Shown: positions 15,507 to 25,421, counted from the first letter of the stretch. The stretch: 27,462 nt of DNA from Prevotella sp. UBA1378 (GCA_002305505.1 DBRC01000028.1:1-27462), one strand, 5' to 3'. Notes: generated by a model not told the origin, from the sequence alone. Numbers and translations: made by a program.

Positions 15507-16010
15507 ATGAATAAGACTTGTATTATCTACGGTTCCTCGACAGGTACTTGTCAGGACATTGCTTCCAGAATCGGTAAGAAACTCGGCCTGGATGCCGCTG
15601 ATGTAATCGACGTTGCCAAACTGGACGCCGGCCAGTTGGACGGTTATCAGAATCTGCTGTTGGGAACCTCTACATGGGGAGCCGGCGAACTGCAGGATGA
15701 CTGGTACGACGGGTTGAAGCTGCTGCAAGGCGCCGACCTGAACGGGAAGACGCTCGCTTTCTTCGGATGCGGCGATGCCGAGAGCTACGGCGATACTTTC
15801 TGCAGTGCCATAGCCGAACTATACAACGGATTGAAAGATAAAGGCGCAAAGGTGGTAGGCCAAGTGGCTACCGATGGCTATTCGTTCGGCGACTCGGAAG
15901 CAGTCATCGACGGTATGTTCGTGGGCTTGCCTCTCGACGAGGTGAACGAGGACGACAAGACCGGCGACCGTATCAATGCATGGGTGGAACAAATAAAAGG
16001 CGAATTGTAA
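15507..16010 (+). CDS. fldA: Flavodoxin, long-chain
   Basis: The 167-residue protein is an FMN-binding electron carrier of the cytoplasm. The phosphate loop is GSSTGTCQDIA (residues 9-19), and the aromatic FMN-flanking loop regions are at LLGTSTWGAGELQDDW and FFGCGDAESYGDTFC. The length and the extra segment near residues 120-150 fit long-chain flavodoxins. The start at 15507 follows a good promoter (15438-15468). It is 21 bases before the DUF2023 gene, so the two form an operon. Flavodoxin often replaces ferredoxin under low iron; no Fur-type site was identified. Confidence 0.95.
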   Translation: MNKTCIIYGSSTGTCQDIASRIGKKLGLDAADVIDVAKLDAGQLDGYQNLLLGTSTWGAGELQDDWYDGLKLLQGADLNGKTLAFFGCGDAESYGDTFCSAIAELYNGLKDKGAKVVGQVATDGYSFGDSEAVIDGMFVGLPLDEVNEDDKTGDRINAWVEQIKGEL

Positions 16011-16031
16011 TTTTACCCATTCCGAGGAACA

Positions 16032-16424
16032 ATGCAACAGTCTGAACTGATATCGGCAGATATGCGGGTGCTTTCCGAACAGATATACCAATATAAGAAA
16101 GGTGTAAGGCAGATGGTGCTGTACACCTTTCATAAACGATATGAATCTTTAGCCAAAGAAAAGTTGGAACGCCAGCATATCAGCTATATCATACAGCCCG
16201 TCGGCAACGACAGGGTCAATCTCTTTTTCGGGCGGAAGGCTTGCCTGAACACTATCCGCTACTTAGTGCAGCGGCCGCTGAGCGACCTTACGCCGGAAGA
16301 GGATTTTATCTTGGGAGCCATGCTGGGCTACGACATCACTGTGCAGTGTGAGCGTTATTGCAAGCGCAAGGAAGACTGTGGCAGCAGCGGGAAGCATTGT
16401 TCTTTGTTATCAAGTATTTCATGA
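16032..16424 (+). CDS. DUF2023 family protein
   Basis: The 130-residue protein belongs to the uncharacterised DUF2023 family, found beside flavodoxin genes in Bacteroidetes. The conserved core is IYQYKKGVRQMVLYTF (residues 18-33) and a middle RVNLFFGRKACLNTIR. The C terminus has four cysteines, C106, C110, C116 and C123, that could bind a metal or iron-sulfur cluster. The start at 16032 is supported by a GAGG sequence just upstream; the second Met at residue 11 is the alternative and matches shorter homologues. No function is established. A partner role in flavodoxin chemistry is inferred only from the neighbour. Confidence 0.85.
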   Translation: MQQSELISADMRVLSEQIYQYKKGVRQMVLYTFHKRYESLAKEKLERQHISYIIQPVGNDRVNLFFGRKACLNTIRYLVQRPLSDLTPEEDFILGAMLGYDITVQCERYCKRKEDCGSSGKHCSLLSSIS

Positions 16425-16448
16425 TTCAGGGGATTTTTTGTATCTTTG
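16417..16448 (+). promoter_or_regulatory. Promoter for enolase
   Basis: TATCTTTG at 16441-16448 is a perfect -7 box with TTTC (16417-16420) 20 bases upstream, overlapping the last codons of the DUF2023 gene. Transcription would start near 16455. Confidence 0.6.
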
Positions 16449-16481
16449 CACTGTGACAGATATAAAAAGACTTTGATATAA

Positions 16482-17804
<1,323 letters not shown>

Positions 17805-17825
17805 GCACAGCCACATATTTTGCGT

Positions 17826-17859
17826 TAACGGCCTGTAATCAACCGATTGCAGGCCGTTA
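17826..17859 (+). terminator. Terminator-like hairpin after enolase
   Basis: TAACGGCCTG (17826-17835) pairs with 17850-17859, and the stem continues inward through a T-G pair and AATC/GATT to a four-base loop. There is no T-run, as is common for some Bacteroidetes terminators. Confidence 0.65.
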
Positions 17860-17965
17860 TCATGTTCGGCAGCCACATTGCGGAGCAACGCCGTCGCAGA
17901 AAAGCCGGTGCAACTGGAACAAGGCGGCAGGCGCCCGGGCATATCCGTAATCTATCCTCTATTTA

Positions 17966-17997
17966 TTTGCCAGTTCGGGAAATTAGCATTAACTTTG
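17966..17997 (+). promoter_or_regulatory. Promoter for pyrK-pyrD
   Basis: TTTG (17966-17969) and TAACTTTG (17990-17997) are exactly 20 bases apart, a near-perfect match to the Bacteroides consensus. The leader is about 29 bases and carries AAGGTG (18022-18027) as a ribosome binding site. Confidence 0.75.
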
Positions 17998-18032
17998 CAC
18001 CGCTTTTCAACAGAAGATCATAAGGTGAACAC

Positions 18033-18809
18033 ATGAAGAAATACATCATTGACTTGACAGTGAGGGCAGCCGAGCACATCGGGACGAAGCATGTACTGCT
18101 GAAGCTCACCGACGGGCGACCGCTCCCGGAAATGTTGCCGGGGCAATTTGTCGAAGTGCGCGTAGACGGTTCGCCCTCTACATTCCTGCGCCGCCCCATT
18201 TCCATCAACTTTGTAGACAGGCAGGCCAACGAATTGTGGCTGCTCGTGGCTGCCGTGGGCGACGGTACGCGGCAACTGTGTGCGCTGAAAGCCGGCGACA
18301 TGCTGAACTGCGTGTTGCCTCTCGGCAACAGTTTTACGATGCCCGTTGCCGCAAGCGAGCGGGTATTGCTCGTCGGCGGAGGCGTGGGCGTGGCCCCGTT
18401 GCTCTACATGGGGGCTGCGATGAGGCAGGCGGGCTGCGAACCTACTTTCCTGTTGGGGGCACGCACCAAGGCCGACTTGATGGAGATGGAAGAATTCAAG
18501 AAGTACGGCCGCCTATTCGTCACGACGGAAGACGGGAGCGAAGGCGAGAAAGGCTTTGTTACAGACCATTCTATTCTGAGCAGCGAACACTACGACCGCA
18601 TCTCTACTTGCGGGCCGCAACCGATGATGGCAGCCGTGGCCCGCTTCGCTTCGAAAGCCGGTACCGACTGCGAGGCATCGCTCGAGAACATGATGGCTTG
18701 CGGAATCGGTGCTTGCCTGTGCTGCGTGGAGAAGACCACCGAAGGCAATCTGTGTGTATGTAAGGAAGGGCCTGTGTTTAATACGAAAAAACTATTATGG
18801 CAGATTTAA
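18033..18809 (+). CDS. pyrK: Dihydroorotate dehydrogenase electron transfer subunit PyrK
   Basis: PyrK passes electrons from dihydroorotate, via FAD and a [2Fe-2S] cluster, to NAD+ in pyrimidine synthesis. The 258-residue protein has the FAD site [10 protein letters not shown] (residues 51-60), a nucleotide loop [12 protein letters not shown] (114-125), and cluster cysteines C223, C228, C231 and C243 in the family pattern (C-x4-C-x2-C-xn-C). It overlaps pyrD by 13 bases, so the two are co-translated; they form the class 1B heterotetramer. An AAGGTG site 5 bases before the ATG supports the start. Confidence 0.96.
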   Translation: MKKYIIDLTVRAAEHIGTKHVLLKLTDGRPLPEMLPGQFVEVRVDGSPSTFLRRPISINFVDRQANELWLLVAAVGDGTRQLCALKAGDMLNCVLPLGNSFTMPVAASERVLLVGGGVGVAPLLYMGAAMRQAGCEPTFLLGARTKADLMEMEEFKKYGRLFVTTEDGSEGEKGFVTDHSILSSEHYDRISTCGPQPMMAAVARFASKAGTDCEASLENMMACGIGACLCCVEKTTEGNLCVCKEGPVFNTKKLLWQI

Positions 18810-19708
18810 AGGTTAATATCAACGGTCTTGAATTGAAGAATCCCGTAATGACCGCATCGGGAACGTTCGGATATGGACTCGAGTTCGCCGACTTCATCCC
18901 GTTAGACGGTCTCGGCGGCATCATCGTAAAGGGCACTACGCTGAATCCGCGCGAGGGAAACGACTATCCCCGCATGGCCGAGACAGCACAGGGCATGCTG
19001 AACTGCGTGGGTTTGCAGAACAAGGGGGCAGACTATTTCTGTGAACAGATTTATCCGCAAATAAAGGATATAGATACGAACATGATTGTAAACGTGAGCG
19101 GTTCGTCGCCCGGCGACTATGCCGAGTGTGCTGCCCGCATCGACGCGTTGGAGAAGATTCCTGCCATCGAGCTGAATATCTCCTGCCCCAACGTGAAAGA
19201 TGGAGGCATGGCCTTCGGCGTAACCTGTGCCGGTGCGGCGAGCGTAGTGAAAGCCGTGAGGGCGCGGTATCATAAGACGTTAATCGTAAAGCTCTCGCCC
19301 AATGTCACCGATATAGCCGAAATAGCCCGTGCCTGTGAGGCGGAAGGAGCCGACAGCGTTTCGCTCATCAACACCCTTATGGGCATGGCTGTCGACATAG
19401 AGAAGCGCCGCACGCTGCTGAGCATCAATACCGGCGGCCTCAGCGGTCCGGCGGTTAAGCCGGTAGCCCTGCGCATGGTATGGCAGGTGGCCAAGGCCGT
19501 AAAGATACCTGTAATCGGTTTAGGAGGAATCAGTACGGCCACGGATGCACTCGAGTTTATGATGGCAGGCGCGACGGCTATCCAGATAGGTACAGCCAAC
19601 TTCTTGGATCCCGCCGTGACGATAAAGGTGCGCGACGGCATCAACAACTGGCTTGATGCGCATGGATGCCAGGCGGTTACGGAAATCATCGGGACACTGG
19701 ATGATTAA
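18797..19708 (+). CDS. pyrD: Dihydroorotate dehydrogenase catalytic subunit (class 1B)
   Basis: It oxidises dihydroorotate to orotate using FMN. The 303-residue protein has the class 1 features TASGTFGYG (residues 19-27), a catalytic cysteine C130 in [11 protein letters not shown] (class 2 enzymes use serine), and the FMN phosphate-binding region [14 protein letters not shown] and [11 protein letters not shown]. The ATG lies within pyrK, with a 13-base overlap. Together with PyrK this is the NAD-linked form, so it does not depend on quinones, which suits an anaerobe. A strong terminator follows the stop. Confidence 0.97.
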   Translation: MADLKVNINGLELKNPVMTASGTFGYGLEFADFIPLDGLGGIIVKGTTLNPREGNDYPRMAETAQGMLNCVGLQNKGADYFCEQIYPQIKDIDTNMIVNVSGSSPGDYAECAARIDALEKIPAIELNISCPNVKDGGMAFGVTCAGAASVVKAVRARYHKTLIVKLSPNVTDIAEIARACEAEGADSVSLINTLMGMAVDIEKRRTLLSINTGGLSGPAVKPVALRMVWQVAKAVKIPVIGLGGISTATDALEFMMAGATAIQIGTANFLDPAVTIKVRDGINNWLDAHGCQAVTEIIGTLDD

Positions 19709-19733
19709 AAAAACTTTGTTTTTTGATATAAAA

Positions 19734-19775
19734 CCGCAATATTTGATATAAATAGATCAAGTATTGCGGCTTTTT
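19734..19775 (+). terminator. Intrinsic terminator of pyrK-pyrD
   Basis: Left arm 19734-19747 pairs with 19756-19769 (14 bp with one T-G pair) around an eight-base loop, followed by C and five T. The sequence TTTGATATAAA occurs twice here (near 19723 and 19742) and once before enolase (near 16474). Confidence 0.9.
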
Positions 19776-19777
19776 CG

Positions 19778-19785
19778 TATATTTG
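19778..19785 (+). promoter_or_regulatory. -7 box for the pectate-lyase-like gene
   Basis: TATATTTG matches TAnnTTTG and lies 33 bases before the ATG. The expected -33 position falls within the pyrD terminator stem and has no TTTG, so an activator may be needed. Confidence 0.45.
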
Positions 19786-19818
19786 CGCGAATTATATATT
19801 AACTATCTATAAACTATA

Positions 19819-22800
19819 ATGAAGGCTAAAACATCTACTAAATTATTGTTGACCCTGCTGCTGGCAGGGGCAAGCATGAATGTCGATGCCCAGCAGCTCG
19901 CTTTCCCGGGGGCACAAGGGTGGGGCCGCTTCGCTACCGGTGGGCGGACAGGTTCCGTTTATCACGTGACTAATCTGGACGACAGCGGAATAGGTTCGCT
20001 GCGCGATGCCGTAAGCGTGGCCAACCGCATCATCGTCTTCGACGTGGCGGGTGTCATCAAGCTGAACAGCCGGCTGGTAGTAAAGAACAACCTGTACCTG
20101 GCCGGGCAGACGGCACCCGGGGAGGGCATCACCGTTTATGGCGACGGCGTATCGTTCTCGGGTGCATCCAACATCATCGTCCGCTACATGCGTTTCCGTA
20201 TGGGGCACAACGGGACGTCGGGAAAGGACTGTGCAGGCATTGCCAACGGCTATAATATGATATTCGACCACTGTTCGTTTGCTTGGGGGCTCGACGAAAC
20301 ATTCTCCATCAATCCCGACGGGAAAGGCATAACGCCGCGCAACATCACGCTCTCCAACAGTATCGTAGGGCAAGGGTTGATGACCCACTCGGCCGGCGGA
20401 CTGCTGCAAACCGACTCGGTTACCATCTACCGTACGCTGCTCTGTGACAATAGCACCCGCAATTTTAAGATAAAAGGCACCAACCAGTATACCAACAATA
20501 TCGTGTACAACTGGAAAAACGGTGCTTATATCATGGGCGGCGACTCGGAAGGCGAATCGTTCTGCAACATCGAGGGCAACCTCTTCATCAACGGCCCGGC
20601 CGTGGGCGGCGATGCCTTTACGGGTGGTAACGCCAACTTCCATTTCTATGGCAACGACAACTGGCAAGACAGCAACCGCGACGGCATATACAATCCGTCG
20701 GCGGTGAGCAATTACTCGGCGGCCGACCGCAAGAGTGCGCCTTATGACTATCCGGAACTGGAAACATGGGAAGGAAACACGCTGATAGAGAACCTGCTGC
20801 CTACGGTGGGAGCTTCGTTGCCTTACCGCGACTATGTAGACTTTTACATGATCGATGAGGTGAACTCGTTCGGTACGAGCGGTGCGCTGATATCCAACGA
20901 GGAAAGCCTGATATACGGTGCACCGGATACGTGGACCGTGTGGGGCGGAAACAAGCGTAAGGATACCGACGGCGACGGCATGCCCGACGAATGGGAGGCT
21001 GCCAACGGTACAAACCCCGATAAGGACGATGCCATGACCATAGCTGCCAACGGGTATGCCAACATAGAAAACTATATCAACAGTATCTCCAAGGCCGACC
21101 GCGATGACTTCCTGAGGCCGCCGATGTGCGTGGAGCAGTCGGGGGCAACAACGTCGACCCTGAAAGTAAGCTGGCGCGATTATACGGAAGGTGAAGACGG
21201 ATTTGCTGTCGAAATCATGAAAGACGGCGAGGCGTTCGCTGAGGTGGCCCGTACGCCTGCCGGAGCAACGTCGTGCGTACTCATAGGGCTTGAGCCGGGC
21301 ACGGCCTACACGGTGAGGCTGCGTGCCTTCACTGCTGCCGGCCGCTCCGACTATACTGCCGGGATAAAGATGGCCACGCGCCCACTGGAAGTGGGCGTGG
21401 TAGACATCGATACCTATGAACCAGACTATTCGTGGGCAAGCGGCGTTACTGCGTGGGACTTCATAACAGCCGGGTGGAACGCAGGAACGGCAGTGTATAC
21501 TGATAATAAGAAAGTGTTGTTTGGGCCGGATGGGGAAGCCTGGGTGGTGCTGAACGAAATGGTGACCCCGGAAACGGTGGTGGTGAACAGCGACGCCAAT
21601 CTCGTTATCAGCGGCAGCGGAGCCATCGCCGGCGATGCCACCTCGGTGAACAAGGGCGGAGCAGGCACGTTCGCCTTGAATACCGTCAATACTTATAAAG
21701 GAGCCACCGTACTGCACGAAGGTGTGTTCGAGCTGAATACGTTGAAAGACGGCGGTGTGGCCAGTTCTATCGGTGCAAGCGTAGAGTATGCGCAAAACTG
21801 GATTTTCGGCGGCGGTACCTATAAGTATACCGGTGCGTCGACAGCCACCAACCGTTCGGCTAAGCTCACCGGCACTTCAGGGCTGTACATTGCTGACCAG
21901 GCCGCTGTAGTGACGATGAATGGAGTGGTTGAAGGTTCCGACTATTCGAGCGACTTCATCATAGACGGACAAGGACAACTGAAAGTAGGCACAACCGGAT
22001 TCTTCGGTTACAAGGGTGCTACCGTCTTACGCGGCGGGACCCTCTACTTGAGTTCGGCGGATATTTCCAAGAATGGCATCGGCCCGTCTTACCGGATGGT
22101 AATGGCAGGCGGCCACCTGAAAACTGCCGGCGAGAACAACGGCTACGAAACCTATTCGTTCCCGATAATCGTTGAGGAAGGCACGGTTTCGCAGTTCAGC
22201 CCGTACCGCAACTGTTATATTAATAATAAGGTGGTGGGTGCCGGAACGTTGCAGCTCAACATTCCTTACCTGCGCGAATATATCAAGGGCAATCTCAGCG
22301 GATTCACAGGCACGTTGATTGCCAACGGCGTGTCGTCGGAAAAGCAAGGCTCGTTGCTGCTTTTCAACAGTTCGGCCGTTGATGTAAGCAAGTGTGTTAT
22401 CCGAGCTACGGGCAATGCGCGTGTCTGCAACTGGGAGACCAATGGGGCGATGACGCTCGGCGGCCTTTCGGGCACGGTTGGTACTTATCTGAGCGGGTCG
22501 AGCAAGAACACCAAAAACTTCAGATGCACATGGACGGTAGGCACGGCCAATACCGACGAGACGTTTGACGGGAAAATAAACAACTGGTCGTGCAGCGGAA
22601 GCGGTTATACCGGTACGGTGAATATTATCAAGGCTGGTACAGGCTTATGGCGGCTCACCGGCAGCAACGATTACAGCGGGGAGACTACCGTAAACGGCGG
22701 CCAGCTGGTGGTGAACGGAACCAACGCGGGTACGGGTAAGGTTTCTGTAAACAGCGAGGCCATACTCGCCGGAACGGGCACCGTGGCGGGTGCCGTTACG

Positions 22801-23304
22801 GTCAATAATGGTGGTACGGTGCATCTCGGCGATACACTCATCAACTCTTCCACGCTGAAGCTTACCGGCGGACTGACCATAGCTGAGGGCGGTGCCATAG
22901 AGATTCCGCTTTTTGTAGAGGGTGAAAAAGCCAACTTCAACAGGCTGTCGGTTAAGGGCAACATGAAGATTAATGGCGGAGTGCTGAAGGTTGACATCAC
23001 GCAGGCCCCTGAGATTCCCGATGGGAAAGGCTTCAAGGTATTCGACCTGTCGGGAGCTACCGTCAGCGGTACGGGCTTTGCTGCTATAGAACCCGGGCAG
23101 CCTTCCGATACGCAGGTGTGGGATACGTCGAGCTTGCTTACGCTGGGCATACTGTATGTGCGTGCGTTGGAATCGAATGCCGTCAATCATGTGGAGGCCT
23201 CCCCCGGGGCTCCCGATGCTCCGAAGTACGACTTGAACGGGAAACAGACAGCCGCGAAGAGCGGCATGTTCATCCGCAACGGGAAGAAATACATCGGCAA
23301 GTAA
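19819..23304 (+). CDS. Secreted pectate-lyase-like modular protein with Fn3 and autotransporter-type repeats
   Basis: The 1161-residue protein has a signal peptide (cleavage near ASMNVDAQQ, about residue 25; no lipobox cysteine). A right-handed beta-helix domain related to pectate lyases of family PL1 follows (about 28-380; AFPGAQGWGRFATGG, DHCSFAWGLDETFSI). A calcium-binding-type stretch DTDGDGMPDEWE is near 382-393, and an Fn3 domain at about 434-520. A long Gly/Thr-rich region (about 525-1110) has autotransporter-associated beta-strand repeats (NTYKGATVLHEGVFELN near 620, SNDYSGETTVNGGQLVVNG near 945), but no beta-barrel. The tail YDLNGKQ...GMFIRNGKKYIGK (1136-1161) resembles the end of T9SS sorting domains. 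It probably acts on pectin-like polysaccharide outside the cell or at its surface; catalysis is inferred. No SusC/SusD genes are adjacent. Confidence 0.88.
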   Translation: MKAKTSTKLLLTLLLAGASMNVDAQQLAFPGAQGWGRFATGGRTGSVYHVTNLDDSGIGSLRDAVSVANRIIVFDVAGVIKLNSRLVVKNNLYLAGQTAPGEGITVYGDGVSFSGASNIIVRYMRFRMGHNGTSGKDCAGIANGYNMIFDHCSFAWGLDETFSINPDGKGITPRNITLSNSIVGQGLMTHSAGGLLQTDSVTIYRTLLCDNSTRNFKIKGTNQYTNNIVYNWKNGAYIMGGDSEGESFCNIEGNLFINGPAVGGDAFTGGNANFHFYGNDNWQDSNRDGIYNPSAVSNYSAADRKSAPYDYPELETWEGNTLIENLLPTVGASLPYRDYVDFYMIDEVNSFGTSGALISNEESLIYGAPDTWTVWGGNKRKDTDGDGMPDEWEAANGTNPDKDDAMTIAANGYANIENYINSISKADRDDFLRPPMCVEQSGATTSTLKVSWRDYTEGEDGFAVEIMKDGEAFAEVARTPAGATSCVLIGLEPGTAYTVRLRAFTAAGRSDYTAGIKMATRPLEVGVVDIDTYEPDYSWASGVTAWDFITAGWNAGTAVYTDNKKVLFGPDGEAWVVLNEMVTPETVVVNSDANLVISGSGAIAGDATSVNKGGAGTFALNTVNTYKGATVLHEGVFELNTLKDGGVASSIGASVEYAQNWIFGGGTYKYTGASTATNRSAKLTGTSGLYIADQAAVVTMNGVVEGSDYSSDFIIDGQGQLKVGTTGFFGYKGATVLRGGTLYLSSADISKNGIGPSYRMVMAGGHLKTAGENNGYETYSFPIIVEEGTVSQFSPYRNCYINNKVVGAGTLQLNIPYLREYIKGNLSGFTGTLIANGVSSEKQGSLLLFNSSAVDVSKCVIRATGNARVCNWETNGAMTLGGLSGTVGTYLSGSSKNTKNFRCTWTVGTANTDETFDGKINNWSCSGSGYTGTVNIIKAGTGLWRLTGSNDYSGETTVNGGQLVVNGTNAGTGKVSVNSEAILAGTGTVAGAVTVNNGGTVHLGDTLINSSTLKLTGGLTIAEGGAIEIPLFVEGEKANFNRLSVKGNMKINGGVLKVDITQAPEIPDGKGFKVFDLSGATVSGTGFAAIEPGQPSDTQVWDTSSLLTLGILYVRALESNAVNHVEASPGAPDAPKYDLNGKQTAAKSGMFIRNGKKYIGK

Positions 23305-23409
23305 GGGCGTGCGCCACCTGCTATAGAGGCCGGCCTGTTGCCTTTTTGCTTCGGGGGCGGGAACCTTAGCAGGGGGCGCGCAGCGTCCTTGCCATAGCCC
23401 GGAAATAAT

Positions 23410-23437
23410 TTGAGAGTGACCAAACGGCCACTCTCAA
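23410..23437. terminator. Hairpin after the pectate-lyase-like gene, possibly bidirectional
   Basis: TTGAGAGTG (23410-23418) pairs with CACTCTCAA (23429-23437) around a 10-base loop. On the minus strand an A/T-rich ATTATTT follows. It could end transcription from the pectate-lyase side, and could form the 3' end of a minus-strand transcript starting near 23500. Confidence 0.6.
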
Positions 23438-23500
23438 CCAACACAAAAACTAAACTAGACTTAACTAAAGCTTATCAGGATTTTCACAAACCCCCGATAG
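23410..23500 (-). ncRNA. Candidate small RNA in the pectate-lyase/aroC spacer
   Basis: A full minus-strand promoter (23537-23507) points into this spacer, where no gene lies on that strand before the converging pectate-lyase gene. A transcript from about 23500 would end at the hairpin at 23437-23410, giving about 90 bases. It may instead be a processed or continuing aroC transcript, or antisense RNA to the 3' end of the pectate-lyase gene. I do not recognise it as a known RNA family. Confidence 0.3.
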
Positions 23501-23506
23501 CATTTG

Positions 23507-23537
23507 CAAAGATACAAACAAATATTCAAAGATGCAA
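23507..23537 (-). promoter_or_regulatory. Orphan minus-strand promoter
   Basis: On the minus strand TTG (23537-23535) and TATCTTTG (23514-23507) are 20 bases apart, like the promoters before fldA and pyrK. A plus-strand TACCTTTG (23538-23545) lies next to it, pointing antisense into aroC. No coding gene begins after either. Confidence 0.5.
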
Positions 23538-23574
23538 TACCTTTGCGGAATTTTTTTGTATTTAAATGCGATTT

Positions 23575-24648
23575 TTACAGCCGCACCGTTTTATTCAACA
23601 AGTAATAGTCTAAAATCGTCATGGCTGCCATTGCCTCTACAATGGGGACGGCACGCGGCAATACGCACGAATCATGGCGTCCGCGGGCAGTCAGTTTGGC
23701 AGGGTTGCCCTCCAGGTCTACAGTGCCTTGTTCCATCAGTAGCGTTGCTACCGGCTTGAATGCCACCCTGAAGTAGATGTCCTGCCCGTTGCTGATGCCT
23801 CCCTGTATGCCTCCGCTGTGGTTGGTTGCTGTAGTGATGCCCCCTCCGGTCGATACGAACGCGTCGTTCTGTTCAGAGCCGCGGGCCGCTGCTCCCGGGA
23901 ACCCCTCGCCGTATTCGAATCCCTTTACGGCGTTGATAGACAGCATGGCCGATCCTAAAGCCGCATGGAGCTTGCCGAACTCCGGCTCGCCTAACCCTGC
24001 GGGACAGCCTTTCACGACACAGGCTATCACGCCGCCGATGGTGTCGCCCTCTCCCTTTATCTTCCAGATAAGTTCCTCTATCTGTGCCGCCTTTTCGTCG
24101 TCCGGGCAGCGCACGGCGTTCGTTTCAGTCTTGCTCAGGTCGTATAGGCGGTAATCGCGCTCCAAGGCGATATTACCCACCTGCGCCGTATAAGCCTGTA
24201 TGCTGATGCCTGCCTGCCGCAAAGCCAGTTTGGCCAATGCCCCTGCCACGCAGCGGCTGATAGTGATACGGGCCGACGAGCGCCCGCCGCCGCGGTGGTC
24301 GCGCACGCCGTACTTATAGTGGTAGGTATAGTCGGCATGCGAGGGTCGGAATACGCAGCGCATATTCTCGTAATCCTGCGAGTGCTGGTTGGTGTTGCGC
24401 ACGATGAAACCGATGGGGCAGCCCGTCGACCGCCCTTCGAACACTCCGCTTAGCAGCTCCACCCGGTCGGCTTCCTTGCGGCTGGTTGTTATTTTACTTT
24501 GGCCGGGCCGGCGCCGGTCCAGTTCGTTTTGGATAAACTCCATGTCGATGGCAATGCCGGCAGGCATGCCGTCGATTACTCCGCCTACGGCCTCGCCGTG
24601 GCTCTCGCCGAACGTCGTCAGCTTGAAGATATGGCCGAAACTGTTCAA
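23575..24648 (-). CDS. aroC: Chorismate synthase, TTG start
   Basis: It converts EPSP (5-enolpyruvylshikimate 3-phosphate) to chorismate, the last step of the shikimate route, using reduced FMN. With the TTG at 24648 as start, the protein is 357 residues and begins [20 protein letters not shown], the normal family N terminus. Other motifs are [29 protein letters not shown] and [12 protein letters not shown]. The next in-frame ATG upstream is at 24699, inside slyD, and longer frames to 24777 read the slyD tail in another frame as an Arg-rich sequence, so ATG starts look wrong. It follows slyD by 32 bases and is probably its operon partner. Confidence 0.93.
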   Translation of the reverse strand: MNSFGHIFKLTTFGESHGEAVGGVIDGMPAGIAIDMEFIQNELDRRRPGQSKITTSRKEADRVELLSGVFEGRSTGCPIGFIVRNTNQHSQDYENMRCVFRPSHADYTYHYKYGVRDHRGGGRSSARITISRCVAGALAKLALRQAGISIQAYTAQVGNIALERDYRLYDLSKTETNAVRCPDDEKAAQIEELIWKIKGEGDTIGGVIACVVKGCPAGLGEPEFGKLHAALGSAMLSINAVKGFEYGEGFPGAAARGSEQNDAFVSTGGGITTATNHSGGIQGGISNGQDIYFRVAFKPVATLLMEQGTVDLEGNPAKLTARGRHDSCVLPRAVPIVEAMAAMTILDYYLLNKTVRL

Positions 24649-24680
24649 GGGTTTGATTTTTGGATTATAGGGATTAGGGA

Positions 24681-25277
24681 TTAATGGCAGTGGCCGCATC
24701 CGCAGCCACTCTCTCCGTGTCCGTGTTCGTGTCCGCCGCATCCTCCTGCGCAGTCGTCGCATCCTCCTCCTCCGCACCCTTCGTGGCTCAGGCGGTTGAT
24801 CATGTTTTGTATTTCTGTGATGGTCGCTTCCCGGTTTTCCGCTATCTTCCCTTTGAAGTTCAGCGTTTTCCCTGCCAGCGGGTGATTGAGGTCCATCTTC
24901 ACCTTTTTGTCGGTGATGTCGAGCACGCGGCCGTAGAAACGGTTCCCGTCTTCGTTTTGCAGGGGCACGATGGCATCCTTATAAATATGTTCCTTGTCGA
25001 ACTGCCCGTTGACCGAGAAGACCTCGCGGCCCAGTTCCAGCACATGTTCCTCTTCATAGTCGCCGTAGGCCTCTTCCTTTGTCAGCGTGAAGTCGAACTC
25101 GGCGCCTTCCTCCAGCCCGGCGACCTGCTGTTCGAATGCATCCAGCGTCACGCCGAACCCGCTGATAAACTGGAACGGCTGTTCCGGCGTGGCCTCTTCT
25201 ATCATTTCGTTCTCGCCTTCGCCGACGGTATACAGTTTGTACGTAACGGCGATGTACTTGTTTTGTGCTTTATCCAT
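24681..25277 (-). CDS. slyD: SlyD-type FKBP peptidyl-prolyl isomerase with Cys/His-rich tail
   Basis: The 198-residue protein has the SlyD layout: an FKBP domain with an inserted IF chaperone domain (about residues 6-155; [21 protein letters not shown] and [16 protein letters not shown]). A C-terminal tail (165-198) has seven cysteines and six histidines in Gly-rich sequence (for example GCGCGHCH). Such tails bind nickel and other metals in SlyD homologues. It acts as a cytosolic chaperone and prolyl isomerase; a metal-storage role is inferred. The gene lies upstream of aroC in the same direction. No hydrogenase or urease gene is in the window. Confidence 0.93.
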   Translation of the reverse strand: MDKAQNKYIAVTYKLYTVGEGENEMIEEATPEQPFQFISGFGVTLDAFEQQVAGLEEGAEFDFTLTKEEAYGDYEEEHVLELGREVFSVNGQFDKEHIYKDAIVPLQNEDGNRFYGRVLDITDKKVKMDLNHPLAGKTLNFKGKIAENREATITEIQNMINRLSHEGCGGGGCDDCAGGCGGHEHGHGESGCGCGHCH

Positions 25278-25302
25278 TTTTCTGTTTTAATGATTTAATT
25301 TG

Positions 25303-25334
25303 CAAAGGTAATCAAAATATTCGAGAAAAGGAAA
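25303..25334 (-). promoter_or_regulatory. Promoter for slyD-aroC
   Basis: On the minus strand TACCTTTG (25310-25303) is a perfect -7 box, with TTTC (25334-25331) 20 bases upstream. Transcription would start near 25296, about 19 bases before the slyD ATG. Confidence 0.6.
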
Positions 25335-25421
25335 AATAGCAAGAGTTTATTGCTGCGCCCGGCGATGTGCCGCCTGCACGGGCATCCCTGTTCCTGGGAT
25401 AAGCCCAAAATGCGCAAACCC

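Noticed and set aside
19843..21795. 650-codon frame on the minus strand opposite the pectate-lyase-like gene
   Set aside because: It is antisense to a well supported gene, has no signal peptide or domain I recognise, and is typical of shadow frames in this GC-richer coding region.
23538..23759. Plus-strand -7 box (TACCTTTG at 23538) and the 75-codon frame overlapping it
   Set aside because: No matching -33 box is found and the frame runs antisense through aroC without protein features.
24649..24683. Telomere-like TTAATCCCTAATCCC sequence between slyD and aroC
   Set aside because: Only about two imperfect units are present, next to a stop codon; this looks like chance or a trace of the GGATTA-type sequences also seen near 12307-12330.
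24648..24777. N-terminal extension of chorismate synthase with Arg-rich sequence
   Set aside because: The extension is the slyD tail region in another frame; the family start is MNSFG at 24648.
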